From: Tenacibaculum aquimarinum
Lineage (GTDB): Bacteria; Bacteroidota; Bacteroidia; Flavobacteriales; Flavobacteriaceae
NCBI RefSeq assembly: GCF_022478115.1
Contig: NZ_JAKGSC010000002.1
Location: forward strand, 62,001 to 126,000
Length of the DNA: 64,000 nucleotides
Direction of reading: 5' to 3'
Positions 18,303 to 27,053 of this stretch are shown in pieces. Positions within the stretch are counted from its first letter, which is position 1. Each line of letters opens with the position of its first letter. A model generated the notes under the pieces. It had not been told where the DNA came from and searched no databases. It saw only the letters and a program-made list of their open reading frames with translations. Both the position numbers and the translations under genes were made by a program.

Positions 18303-21215
18303 TTAAAAGTTAACATTTACGCCTAAAACAAAAGATCTAGGTCTTGGGTAAAAATTATTATCGATACCTAAATTTATTTCTGGATCTAGACCATCATAAT
18401 CAGTTATTATTAACACATTTTGTAAAGATCCGTAAAAACGAAATGTTGTGTTTTCCATTTTATCTAAAGTATAGCCAAGTGTTATATTGTCTATTTTAAA
18501 GAATGATGCGTCTTGTACAAAATGATCACTTAAAGCTGTTTTGTCACTTATGATTTTAAAACCACTATCGTAATAGTCGGAATGTAGGTTAGATAAAATA
18601 TTATTATTAGTAGCATTTACTTCAATACCTTTATTAGCAGCAACATCATTGTACATATAATTTCCGAAACTTGCTCTTGTTTGTATTGATAAATCCCAAT
18701 CTTTGTAGCTAACACTAGAATTTAAACCCATTAAAATGTCAGCAAAAGGATCTTCGTTTATGTATTTATCATCATCATTTATTATGCTATCATTATTTCT
18801 GTCAACAAAAACTCCTTCTATTGGTTTACCTGTTGCATCATACACTTGTTGAAAAACATAAAAGCTATTTGCAGTTTCTCCTTCTCTATGTACTTGTACA
18901 TTGTTACCAACACCTGTAGAAATTCCTCCTTGTGGTTGATCTACAGATAATTTAGTAATTTTATTATCATTAAAAGATATATTATAGTCTACTGACCATT
19001 CTAAATCTTCTGTTTTAATAGGAGTTGTGTTTAAGTTGAATTCTAAACCTCTGTTTTCCATATTACCAATATTTGCGTTAATTCTATTACCAAAGTTTGT
19101 AAATGGATCTACCAAAGAACTTGCAATAAGATCATTAGTTTCTTTTAGGTATGCATTTACAGAACCCGTAATTCTTCTATCAAGAAAAGCAAAATCTAAT
19201 CCTACGTTAAAAGTTCTACCAACTTCCCAACGTAGATCTTTATTAATTGGTTCTGGTCTATATGTTTGGTAAAAAGCACTTCCAAATTGGTAGTTAGCAG
19301 TATCCGTACTACCATTATATCTTGTTAGAAATTGATAATCTCCTAAACCATTAATGTTACCAACTTCTCCATAACCAACTCTTAATTTTAATTCGTTAAA
19401 GAAAGCATCTTCCATAAAATCTTCTTTATGAATAGACCAAGCTGCAGCAAATGATGGGAAAATTCCCCAACGATCGTTTGGATTTAATTTAGAAGAAGCA
19501 TCTGCTCTAACTGTGGCAGTAAGGTAATATTTACCTTTATAGTCGTAATTAGCTCGTCCAAAGTAAGATAATAATACGTTTTTAGATTTATCTACAAATT
19601 CAAAAGTATTACCATCCTCTTGAGCTTCACTGTCAAAATTATAATTATCATATTCAAAAGATTGATATGAATGTCCTGCAGCAATGGTTAAGTTATGCGC
19701 GTCGTTAAATGTTTTGTTGTATGTTAAATATGCATCAAAAACTTTATTAAATGATTCTTGAGTAAATCTTGTATTAGAACCATTAAAAGTAGCATCTGAG
19801 GTTGGTATAAATTCAGAAGTAACTTTTCTACCATGGCTATTAGACGTATCGTAACCTAAATTAACAGTTGCAGTTAAATCTTCTAAACCATGTATTTTAT
19901 AATCTATTTTAGCATTGGTAACAAGACGTCTTACTTCTGCAGTATCATCTATTAAATTTAATAAAGCTAATGGGTTTGTAGGAGCAAGGTTATTTTGGTT
20001 TCCAGTACCAGCATCTAACCAAGCAAAATAACCGCCATATTGAGAATTAGTGTCGTAAACAGATTGTGTTGGATCAAATGAAACAGCATTACCAATTGCA
20101 CCTCTATCTGCAAATGTATTTTCTGTATACATCCCTTTTACATTTAAGTCTATTTTTAAATGTTTGTCTAAAAAGCTAGGTGATAAATTTATAGAACCTG
20201 TAGTACGTTGTAAATTATCTCCCTTTAAAATACCTTCATGTTCAGAATAACCTAATGAAGCTCTCATTGGTACTCCATAAAGGCTTCCTAAAGCACTAAA
20301 GGTATGATCTTGACCAAATGCAGGGGCATAAATTTCATCTTGCCAATCTGTATTAGCATTTCCTAATAATGCAGTTTGGGTAGGAGAACCAATTGTATTT
20401 ATTAAATTTCTAAATTGATCTGAAGACAAAACGTCTACTTTGTCTCTTAGAGTATATACTGTAGTTTGAGAGCTAATGTTATATTTAAACTCATTGTCTT
20501 TACCTTTTTTAGTAGTAATTAAAATAACACCATTTGCAGCTCTAGAACCATAAATAGCAGTAGATGAAGCATCTTTTAAAACCACAAATGTTTCAATATC
20601 ACTAGGATTAATAAAGTTTAATGGATTTCTTGTTCCACCAACACCTCCGTTATCTAATGGAATACCATCTATTACGTATAAAGGTTGGCTTGTTAAAGAT
20701 AAAGAACCTGTACCACGTATATTAATAGTTTGTCCATCTCCTGGGGCACCAGAACCGGCAATAACATTTACACCCGCAACTTTACCACTAATTAGTGATT
20801 GAGCTGATACAATAGGCCCTTTGTTAAAGTCTTTGCTAATTAACAAGTCTGTAGTACCTGTTAAATCTTCTTTTTTAACGCTACCATAACCGATAACAAC
20901 AATTTCATCTAATGTTTCAGCAGTTTCATCTAATGTTACTGATAAGTTAAAGTTAGTACCAATTGTAACTTCCTTATCTGCATACCCAAGTGATTTAAAT
21001 ACAAGAACATTACCTGTATTTACATTACTTATAGAGAAGTTTCCATCAAAGTCGGTTTCAGTACCTTTAATTGTACCTTTTACAATAACATTAACACCAG
21101 GTAAAGGATCACCAGATGTTTTTTCTTTTACAACACCTCTAACTGTTTCTTGTGCAAACATGTTAAATGATGTAGTTAAAAGAATTCCAATTAACAATAA
21201 TTTAAATTTTTTCAT
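18303..21215 (-). CDS. susC: SusC-family TonB-dependent outer-membrane receptor (alpha-glucan)
   Basis: A 970-residue protein. In order: signal peptide ending at FAQ; a carboxypeptidase-like regulatory beta domain (residues 22-105, GVVKEKTSGDPLPGVNV... DFDGNFSI); the TonB-box region DEIVVIGYG; a plug domain (GQTINIRGTGSLS, SRAANGVILITTKKG); and a C-terminal barrel ending in aromatic VLGVNVNF. With SusD it imports malto-oligosaccharides using TonB energy. It is first in the minus-strand operon, divergent from the lacI-type gene, with a LacI-type operator 113 bases upstream. Confidence 0.95.
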   Translation of the reverse strand: MKKFKLLLIGILLTTSFNMFAQETVRGVVKEKTSGDPLPGVNVIVKGTIKGTETDFDGNFSISNVNTGNVLVFKSLGYADKEVTIGTNFNLSVTLDETAETLDEIVVIGYGSVKKEDLTGTTDLLISKDFNKGPIVSAQSLISGKVAGVNVIAGSGAPGDGQTINIRGTGSLSLTSQPLYVIDGIPLDNGGVGGTRNPLNFINPSDIETFVVLKDASSTAIYGSRAANGVILITTKKGKDNEFKYNISSQTTVYTLRDKVDVLSSDQFRNLINTIGSPTQTALLGNANTDWQDEIYAPAFGQDHTFSALGSLYGVPMRASLGYSEHEGILKGDNLQRTTGSINLSPSFLDKHLKIDLNVKGMYTENTFADRGAIGNAVSFDPTQSVYDTNSQYGGYFAWLDAGTGNQNNLAPTNPLALLNLIDDTAEVRRLVTNAKIDYKIHGLEDLTATVNLGYDTSNSHGRKVTSEFIPTSDATFNGSNTRFTQESFNKVFDAYLTYNKTFNDAHNLTIAAGHSYQSFEYDNYNFDSEAQEDGNTFEFVDKSKNVLLSYFGRANYDYKGKYYLTATVRADASSKLNPNDRWGIFPSFAAAWSIHKEDFMEDAFFNELKLRVGYGEVGNINGLGDYQFLTRYNGSTDTANYQFGSAFYQTYRPEPINKDLRWEVGRTFNVGLDFAFLDRRITGSVNAYLKETNDLIASSLVDPFTNFGNRINANIGNMENRGLEFNLNTTPIKTEDLEWSVDYNISFNDNKITKLSVDQPQGGISTGVGNNVQVHREGETANSFYVFQQVYDATGKPIEGVFVDRNNDSIINDDDKYINEDPFADILMGLNSSVSYKDWDLSIQTRASFGNYMYNDVAANKGIEVNATNNNILSNLHSDYYDSGFKIISDKTALSDHFVQDASFFKIDNITLGYTLDKMENTTFRFYGSLQNVLIITDYDGLDPEINLGIDNNFYPRPRSFVLGVNVNF

Positions 21216-21261
21216 GTATAATTTGTTAAATAATATCTGTAAATTTGATTTTAGATTTTAC

Positions 21262-21280
21262 AATAAATTTACATTCCACA
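21262..21280. promoter_or_regulatory. Element shared by the susC and MFS promoter regions, copy 1
   Basis: The sequence around AATAAATTTACATTCCACA recurs with one single-base gap at 22541-22558. Weaker similarity extends about 12 bases further left (TTAGATTTTAC against TTAAGATTTATC). Both copies lie between a LacI-type operator and the start codon of an alpha-glucan gene. The binding factor is unknown. Confidence 0.45.
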
Positions 21281-21327
21281 TTTGTAAATATATATATAAG
21301 AGTGATATTTACAATAAGATAAAATCA

Positions 21328-21343
21328 ACGAAAACGGTTTCGT
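21328..21343. promoter_or_regulatory. LacI-type operator upstream of alpha-glucan susC
   Basis: ACGAAAACGGTTTCGT is a near-perfect palindrome in the divergent lacI/susC intergenic region. Read on the other strand it is ACGAAACCGTTTTCGT, identical at 14 of 16 positions to the two sites before the MFS gene. It is the probable binding site of the adjacent LacI protein. Confidence 0.75.
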
Positions 21344-21418
21344 GTTAATAACTTTTTTGTGTAAAATTATCATCAGATTAACAATATTTAACTTTAATAT
21401 TTATCATTTTAATAAAAA

Positions 21419-22441
21419 ATGAAGCAAAAAATCACCATAAAAACAATTGCTAAAGAATTAGGTGTTTCAACTTCTACAGTATCTAAGGCTTTAAAAGATA
21501 GCCATGAAATTAGTAGGGAAACTAAAGATAAAATTCAAGCTTACGCAAACCTTTATAACTACAAACCTAATAGTTTGGCACTTCAATTACGTACCCAAAA
21601 GACAAAAGTAATTGGTGTTATTTTACCAAAAATAGTACATCATTTTTTCTCTACAGTAATTATGGGTATTGAGGATGGAGCCAATAAGAAAGGTTATAAT
21701 ATTATTGTTTGTTTTTCTAATGAATCGTACAAAAAAGAGGTGGAAACTCTGAAAGTTTTATCAAACGGAAGTGTAGATGGTTTAATTGTTTCTATAGCAA
21801 GTGAAACTCTAGAAAACAAAGATTTTAATCATTTTAAAGGTTTGGTTTCTGAGGAATTTCCATTAGTCTTACTTGATAGAGTTGTAGATGATATTTTATG
21901 TGATAAAGTGGTGTTAGACGATGTAGGTGCTGGTTATAAAGCTACAAAACATTTGTTAAATAATGGTAGAAAAAAAATAGCTTTAATAACAACGCCTAAC
22001 CATGTAAACGTTGGTGCTTTAAGAAGACAAGGTTATGCAAAAGCTTTAATAGAAGCGTATATTAAAAATGATAAAAATCTAATTGTTGAGATTGATGAAA
22101 AGCAAGATATTAAAGAACAGATAGAAAAAGTTTTTAAGGAAGATATTGATGGTGTATTTGCTGTAAATGAAATTTACGCTGCTAATGCTATGAGGTTAGC
22201 AAAAGAAAAAGGGCTAAAAGTGCCTGAAGATATTTCTATCATTGGTTTTACAGATGGTTTAATCTCAGAATATTCATCACCATCTATTACTACAATAGCA
22301 CAACATGGTTTTACTATGGGTAATCAAGCAGTAGAACTTTTAATAGAAAGAATAGAAAAAGAATCAGAAATTTATAGTCCTAAAAAAATTGTTATTTCCA
22401 GTGATTTAAAATTAAGAGAATCTACGAAACCGTCGTCGTAG
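21419..22441 (+). CDS. LacI-family transcriptional regulator of the alpha-glucan locus
   Basis: A 340-residue regulator. The N-terminal HTH (TIKTIAKELGVSTSTVSKALK) is followed by the hinge (YKPNSLALQLRTQKT) and a periplasmic-binding-protein-like sensor domain (VIGVILPKIVHHFFS..., GFTDG near 285). It sits between divergent susC and the MFS-pgmB-GH65 operon, and operator-like palindromes lie on both sides, so it most likely controls both arms in response to a malto-oligosaccharide or a phosphorylated glucose. The last codons (ESTKPSS) are themselves inside the first downstream operator copy. Confidence 0.92.
   Translation: MKQKITIKTIAKELGVSTSTVSKALKDSHEISRETKDKIQAYANLYNYKPNSLALQLRTQKTKVIGVILPKIVHHFFSTVIMGIEDGANKKGYNIIVCFSNESYKKEVETLKVLSNGSVDGLIVSIASETLENKDFNHFKGLVSEEFPLVLLDRVVDDILCDKVVLDDVGAGYKATKHLLNNGRKKIALITTPNHVNVGALRRQGYAKALIEAYIKNDKNLIVEIDEKQDIKEQIEKVFKEDIDGVFAVNEIYAANAMRLAKEKGLKVPEDISIIGFTDGLISEYSSPSITTIAQHGFTMGNQAVELLIERIEKESEIYSPKKIVISSDLKLRESTKPSS
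22423..22440. promoter_or_regulatory. LacI-type operator 1 before the MFS gene, overlapping the lacI 3' end
   Basis: TACGAAACCGTCGTCGTA spans the final codons of the lacI-type gene. It is repeated exactly at 22455-22472, 32 bases later, and resembles the susC operator. Confidence 0.7.
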
Positions 22442-22454
22442 ATTTTTTTAAGTT

Positions 22455-22472
22455 TACGAAACCGTCGTCGTA
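22455..22472. promoter_or_regulatory. LacI-type operator 2 before the MFS gene
   Basis: An exact second copy of the 18-bp site at 22423. The 32-bp centre-to-centre distance is about three helical turns, which would place two repressor dimers on the same face. It lies 41 bases before the probable -7 box at 22513. Confidence 0.7.
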
Positions 22473-22512
22473 AAAAATTGATGGTTTTTTTATCATTTTC
22501 ACAATATATACA

Positions 22513-22520
22513 TATCTTTG
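22513..22520 (+). promoter_or_regulatory. Putative -7 box (TATCTTTG) of the MFS-pgmB-GH65 operon
   Basis: An exact match to TAnnTTTG, downstream of the two operators and 98 bases before the MFS start. No good -33 TTG is seen at 19-21 bases upstream, which could fit a promoter that needs an activator. Confidence 0.45.
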
Positions 22521-22540
22521 TTGTCATATTAAGATTTATC

Positions 22541-22558
22541 AATAAATTACATTCCACA
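22541..22558. promoter_or_regulatory. Element shared by the susC and MFS promoter regions, copy 2
   Basis: AATAAATTACATTCCACA matches copy 1 at 21262-21280 apart from one base gap. It lies downstream of the probable -7 box, so it would be in the 5' leader of the transporter operon. TTAC and GTAA flank the core in both copies. Confidence 0.45.
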
Positions 22559-22617
22559 AAACAGTAATTTGATAAGTCATAAAAACTTATCGTAATATTC
22601 ATTAATAATATTCGATA

Positions 22618-23982
22618 ATGGAAAAGCGTAAATTAAGCTTCTGGCAAATTTGGAACATGAGTTTCGGATTTCTAGGAATACAATTTGGATTCGCCTTACA
22701 AGGTGGATTTATGTCAAGAATTTTTCAAACTTTAGGAGCAGGCAAGGAAGAAATTCCTATGCTTTGGATTGCAGCACCCTTAACAGGTTTACTTGTACAA
22801 CCAATTATTGGTTATATGAGTGATAGAACTTGGAGTGTAAAATGGGGTAGAAGAAGACCTTACTTTTTAATAGGTGCAGTTTTAAGTTCCTTAGCTCTAT
22901 TTTTTATTCCTCATTCTCCTGCATTATGGGTTGCAGCTGGTTTTCTATGGATTTTAGATGCGTCTATAAACATATCTATGGAGCCTTTTAGAGCTTTGGT
23001 AGCAGATAAACTACCAGAATCTCAAAGATCTTATGGTTTTGTTGTACAAACATTAATTATAGGTATAGGAACCTGGATTGCAAGTAATTTACCTTGGATG
23101 GTTTCTCAATTTGGTGTTAGTAATGAAGCTGCATCAGGAGTTGTACCAATGTCTGTAAAAGTTGCATTTGCAATTGGAGCTTTTGTATTTTTAGCAAGTA
23201 TACTTTATACTGTTTTTACTACAGATGAATATCCGCCAGAAGATATGGAAGAGTTTAAACTAGAAAAAGCTAAGAAGAACAATTTCCTTCCAGATATCAT
23301 AAACAATATTGGAAGTATGCCAACAACAATGAAAAAATTGGGCATAATTCAATTTTTCTCATGGTTTGCATTTTTTACAATGTGGTCTATGGCAAACCCA
23401 GCTTTAACAGAACATGTTTTCCATACACCTGCGCCAATAGAAGCTGCTTATAATATGGCAGATACTACACAAGCAGATGCTTTTAACATTGCTAACACAA
23501 AATTTCAAGAGTCCTCTAACTCAGTAGGTTCTGCAATGGGAATTTATGGTCTGTCTTCAATGGTTTTCGCTTTATTATTAACATTATACACATCTAAAAG
23601 AAACATAAATAGAAAATATGTACACTTATTTTCTTTAATTCTTGGAGGTATAGGTTTTCTATTAATGAATTCTGCTTCACCTGAAACTTTAAAATACTGT
23701 TTTGTATTAATAGGTTTTGCTTGGGGAAGTATTTTATCAATGCCATATGCAATGTTATCTAGTTCAGTAGATCCAAAGAAAATGGGAGTAATTATGGGGA
23801 TTTTTAACATGTTTATTGTTATTCCACAAATTATTGCAGCATTAGGAGGCATTAATTACATATCGAGTTTATTGGGCGAAGAGGCTATAAATGCAATGAC
23901 AGTTGCAGGAATTAGTTTGGTTATTGCAGGCTTATGCAATTTACTTATTACCAATAAAAATGCAATTAGTTATCAAGAATAG
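22618..23982 (+). CDS. MFS sugar transporter (SLC45/GPH-like), probable maltose/maltodextrin importer
   Basis: A 454-residue inner-membrane protein with about 12 hydrophobic helices. Typical loop motifs are present: QPIIGYMSDRTWSVKWGRRR between helices 2 and 3, and EPFRALVADKLPESQR. Such transporters are the usual partner of cytoplasmic maltose phosphorylase in Bacteroidota alpha-glucan loci. It opens a plus-strand operon (spacing 12 bases to pgmB), so it likely brings maltose released in the periplasm to the GH65 phosphorylase. Energy coupling (H+ or Na+) cannot be read from the sequence. Confidence 0.9.
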   Translation: MEKRKLSFWQIWNMSFGFLGIQFGFALQGGFMSRIFQTLGAGKEEIPMLWIAAPLTGLLVQPIIGYMSDRTWSVKWGRRRPYFLIGAVLSSLALFFIPHSPALWVAAGFLWILDASINISMEPFRALVADKLPESQRSYGFVVQTLIIGIGTWIASNLPWMVSQFGVSNEAASGVVPMSVKVAFAIGAFVFLASILYTVFTTDEYPPEDMEEFKLEKAKKNNFLPDIINNIGSMPTTMKKLGIIQFFSWFAFFTMWSMANPALTEHVFHTPAPIEAAYNMADTTQADAFNIANTKFQESSNSVGSAMGIYGLSSMVFALLLTLYTSKRNINRKYVHLFSLILGGIGFLLMNSASPETLKYCFVLIGFAWGSILSMPYAMLSSSVDPKKMGVIMGIFNMFIVIPQIIAALGGINYISSLLGEEAINAMTVAGISLVIAGLCNLLITNKNAISYQE

Positions 23983-23994
23983 ATTTAAAATTAA

Positions 23995-24648
23995 ATGAAA
24001 AGAGGATTTATATTCGATTTGGATGGTGTAATCGTAGACACTGCCAAATATCATTATTTAGCGTGGAAAAATTTAGCAAACCAATTAGGTTTCGATTTTA
24101 CAAAAGAACAAAACGAATTATTTAAAGGTGTTAGTAGAAAACGCTGTTTAGAGATTTTGTTAGAAATAGGAAACAGAGAAGCAACACAAGAAGAGTTTGA
24201 TACTTGGATGGTTGAAAAAAATGTGGACTATTTAAAGTATATAGAAAATATGGATGCATCAGAAATTTTGCCTGATGTGCCAAGAGTTTTAGAATTTTTA
24301 CAAGAAAATAACATTCCAATTGCTTTAGGATCTGCAAGTAAAAATGCACAACCTATTTTAGAAAAAGTTGGTTTGTTACATTATTTTGATGCCATTGTAG
24401 ATGGTAATAATGTTACCAAAGCAAAACCAGATCCAGAAGTTTTTCTGTTAGCAGCAAAACAATTAAATGTTATACCAGAAAATTGTGTGGTATTTGAAGA
24501 TGCTGTAGCTGGTGTGCAAGCTGCAAATGCAGCAAAAATGATGAGTATTGGTATTGGAGATAAAAATGTGCTTGCAGAAGCGCAACTTATTTTTACTGAT
24601 TTTACAGAAATCAGTACCAATTTTATTAAAAGTTTAATAGAAAAGTAA
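23995..24648 (+). CDS. pgmB: Beta-phosphoglucomutase
   Basis: A 217-residue HAD-superfamily enzyme. Motif I is FDLDGVIVD (nucleophile Asp and acid/base Asp, the DxD arrangement of phosphomutases); the cap residues follow (THR/KGVSRKRCLEIL region). Motif II is LGSASKNA, the motif III lysine is in KAKPDPEVF, and motif IV is FEDAVAGVQAA. It converts beta-glucose-1-phosphate to glucose-6-phosphate. Its place between the transporter and the GH65 maltose phosphorylase, whose product is beta-glucose-1-phosphate, makes the assignment strong. Confidence 0.95.
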   Translation: MKRGFIFDLDGVIVDTAKYHYLAWKNLANQLGFDFTKEQNELFKGVSRKRCLEILLEIGNREATQEEFDTWMVEKNVDYLKYIENMDASEILPDVPRVLEFLQENNIPIALGSASKNAQPILEKVGLLHYFDAIVDGNNVTKAKPDPEVFLLAAKQLNVIPENCVVFEDAVAGVQAANAAKMMSIGIGDKNVLAEAQLIFTDFTEISTNFIKSLIEK

Positions 24649-24734
24649 GAAACGAGAAGATAGAAATAAGAAAAGAGAAGGCACTAGTTTTTTTATTCTT
24701 AAGTCTCTATTCTTTTCTCTTAAAAGAAAAAAAA
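24649..24734 (+). other. Purine-rich then pyrimidine-rich intergenic segment (imperfect long hairpin)
   Basis: A GA-rich run (24649-24680) is followed by a CT-rich run (24696-24722). By hand about 20 of 30 positions can pair across a short loop. It sits inside the operon between pgmB and the GH65 gene, so it may be an mRNA processing or stability element. Confidence 0.3.
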
Positions 24735-27041
24735 ATGAATCAAGATTATATAAAACCTAATGAATGGTCTATCATAGAAGAAGGCTTTAATTCAGAAAAA
24801 GTAAAATCTTCAGAAAGCTTATTTAGCATTGGTAATGGTGCTATGGGACAAAGAGCAAATTTCGAAGAAACATATACAGGACCAACTTTTCAAGGAAGTT
24901 ATATTGCAGGTGTTTATTACCCTGATAAAACTAGAGTTGGTTGGTGGAAAAACGGATATCCAGAGTATTTTGCAAAAGTTTTAAATGCACCAAATTGGAT
25001 AGGAATTAACGTTTTAATTAATGATGAAAAGCTAGATTTACATACATGTAAAGAAGTTTCAAAATTTAAAAGAGAACTGAACATGCAAGAAGGTTGGTTG
25101 TCTAGAAGTTTTGAAGCAGTTTTACAAAATAATGTAAAAATTAAAGTGGATACTAAACGTTTTTTAAGTTTAGAATTAGATGAGGTTGGCGCAATAAGTT
25201 ATAATGTAACTCCTCTTAATTCTGATGCAAAAATAATTTATATTCCTTATTTAGATGCAGGTATTACCAATGAAGACACCAATTGGGATGACCAATTTTG
25301 GGATGTTTTAAATGTTTCTCAAAACAACCAACAATCGTTTATTGAGGCCAGAACCATGAAAACACATTTTTACACGTGTACTTTTATGGAATCTCGTTTA
25401 TTTATAGATAAAGATGAGGTTATTACAGATTGTAATAATGAGCAAACTTCTAATTTTACATCTTGTAACTATCAACAAGAAATTAAAGAAAATCAAACAT
25501 ATACTATCCATAAATTTGGTGGTTATGTGGTTGATAGAAATCACAATAAAAACGAATTAATTACTGCAGCAAAAGAAGCATTAGACAAAGCCGTTAGTTT
25601 TGGATTTGATGCCTTATTAGAAATGCAAATACAATCTTGGGCGAAGATTTGGAAAATGTCTGACATTACTATAAAAGGTGATGTAAAAGCGCAACAAGGA
25701 ATTCGTTTTAATATTTTTCAATTAAACCAAACCTATTTAGGTACAGATGCTAGTTTAAATATTGGTCCTAAAGGTTTTACAGGTGAAAAATATGGAGGAA
25801 GTACATATTGGGATACAGAAGCATATTGTATTCCTTTTTATATGGCAACCAAAGATCAATCTGTTGCTAGAACTTTGCTAGAATATAGATATGAACATCT
25901 AGAAAAAGCGATTGAAAATGCAGCAAAACTTGGTTTTACAAACGGTGCTGCTTTGTATCCAATGGTTACTATGAATGGTGAAGAATGCCATAATGAATGG
26001 GAAATTACCTTCGAAGAAATTCATAGAAATGGAGCTATTGCTTTTGCAATTTTTAACTATTACAGGTTTACAGAAGATTATTCTTACATTCCAGAAAAAG
26101 GATTAGAGGTTTTAATTGGTATAGCACGTTTTTGGCAACAAAGAGCAACTTTTTCTTCAGATAAAGAGAAGTTTATGATTTTGGGAGTTACTGGTCCAAA
26201 TGAATATGAGAATAACATCAACAATAATTGGTACACAAATTACATTGCAAAATGGTGTATAAATTATGCTTTAGAGAATATTGATATTGTAAAAACAGAT
26301 CATATTTCAGATTACATCAGAATAAAAGAAAAAGTAAATTTCTCTGATGAAGAATTAAAAGCAATGAAAAATGTTGCTGACAATATGTACTTTCCATATT
26401 CAGAAAAGCACAATGTTTTCTTACAGCAAGATGGTTTTTTAGACAAAGAATTAATTACAGTTAAAGATTTAGATAACAGTCAAAGACCAATTAATCAAAA
26501 ATGGAGTTGGGACAGAATTTTACGTTCTCCTTACATAAAACAAGCCGATACTTTACAAGGTTTTTATATGTTTGAAAATGATTTTTCTACTGAAGAACTA
26601 GAGCGCCATTTCGATTTTTACGAACCATTTACGGTGCACGAAAGTTCACTTTCTCCTTGTGTTCATAGTATTCAGGCAGCAAAATTAGGCAGAATGGAGC
26701 AAGCTTACGAATTCTATTTAAGAACTTCTCGTTTAGATTTAGATGATTATAATCACGAAGTAGAAGAAGGTTTGCACATTACATCTATGGCAGGAACTTG
26801 GATGAGTATTGTAGAAGGTTTTGGAGGAATGAGAATTATAAATAATACACTTTCTTTTTCACCCAAAATACCTAAAGGATGGAATTCTTACTCGTTTAAA
26901 GTTAATTTTAGACATCAGGTTATTACAGTAAATGTAAATCAAAATGGTGCAAAATTTGAGTTAGAAGGAAATAACGAAATCAATATTTTAGTAAATGGAG
27001 AAACTGTAACTGTTTCACCAAATAATTTATTAATAGTTTAA
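24735..27041 (+). CDS. GH65 maltose phosphorylase
   Basis: A 768-residue protein without a signal peptide (cytoplasmic). It has the GH65 order: N-terminal beta-sandwich (SIGNGAMGQRANFEE), linker, and (alpha/alpha)6 barrel with STYWDTEAYCIPFYM and the acidic catalytic segment HNEWEITFEEIHRN (residues 419-432; the general-acid glutamate lies here). A C-terminal beta domain with HVESS-type residues (TVHESSLSPC) follows. Family members phosphorolyse maltose, trehalose or kojibiose; maltose is inferred from the pgmB and GH13/GH31 neighbours. The product is beta-glucose-1-phosphate plus glucose. Confidence 0.93.
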   Translation: MNQDYIKPNEWSIIEEGFNSEKVKSSESLFSIGNGAMGQRANFEETYTGPTFQGSYIAGVYYPDKTRVGWWKNGYPEYFAKVLNAPNWIGINVLINDEKLDLHTCKEVSKFKRELNMQEGWLSRSFEAVLQNNVKIKVDTKRFLSLELDEVGAISYNVTPLNSDAKIIYIPYLDAGITNEDTNWDDQFWDVLNVSQNNQQSFIEARTMKTHFYTCTFMESRLFIDKDEVITDCNNEQTSNFTSCNYQQEIKENQTYTIHKFGGYVVDRNHNKNELITAAKEALDKAVSFGFDALLEMQIQSWAKIWKMSDITIKGDVKAQQGIRFNIFQLNQTYLGTDASLNIGPKGFTGEKYGGSTYWDTEAYCIPFYMATKDQSVARTLLEYRYEHLEKAIENAAKLGFTNGAALYPMVTMNGEECHNEWEITFEEIHRNGAIAFAIFNYYRFTEDYSYIPEKGLEVLIGIARFWQQRATFSSDKEKFMILGVTGPNEYENNINNNWYTNYIAKWCINYALENIDIVKTDHISDYIRIKEKVNFSDEELKAMKNVADNMYFPYSEKHNVFLQQDGFLDKELITVKDLDNSQRPINQKWSWDRILRSPYIKQADTLQGFYMFENDFSTEELERHFDFYEPFTVHESSLSPCVHSIQAAKLGRMEQAYEFYLRTSRLDLDDYNHEVEEGLHITSMAGTWMSIVEGFGGMRIINNTLSFSPKIPKGWNSYSFKVNFRHQVITVNVNQNGAKFELEGNNEINILVNGETVTVSPNNLLIV

Positions 27042-27053
27042 AACAAGAGATTA

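Noticed and set aside
23544..23852. Minus-strand open frame of 102 codons in the MFS gene
   Set aside because: Antisense to a clear transporter gene, no start-site context or homology features.
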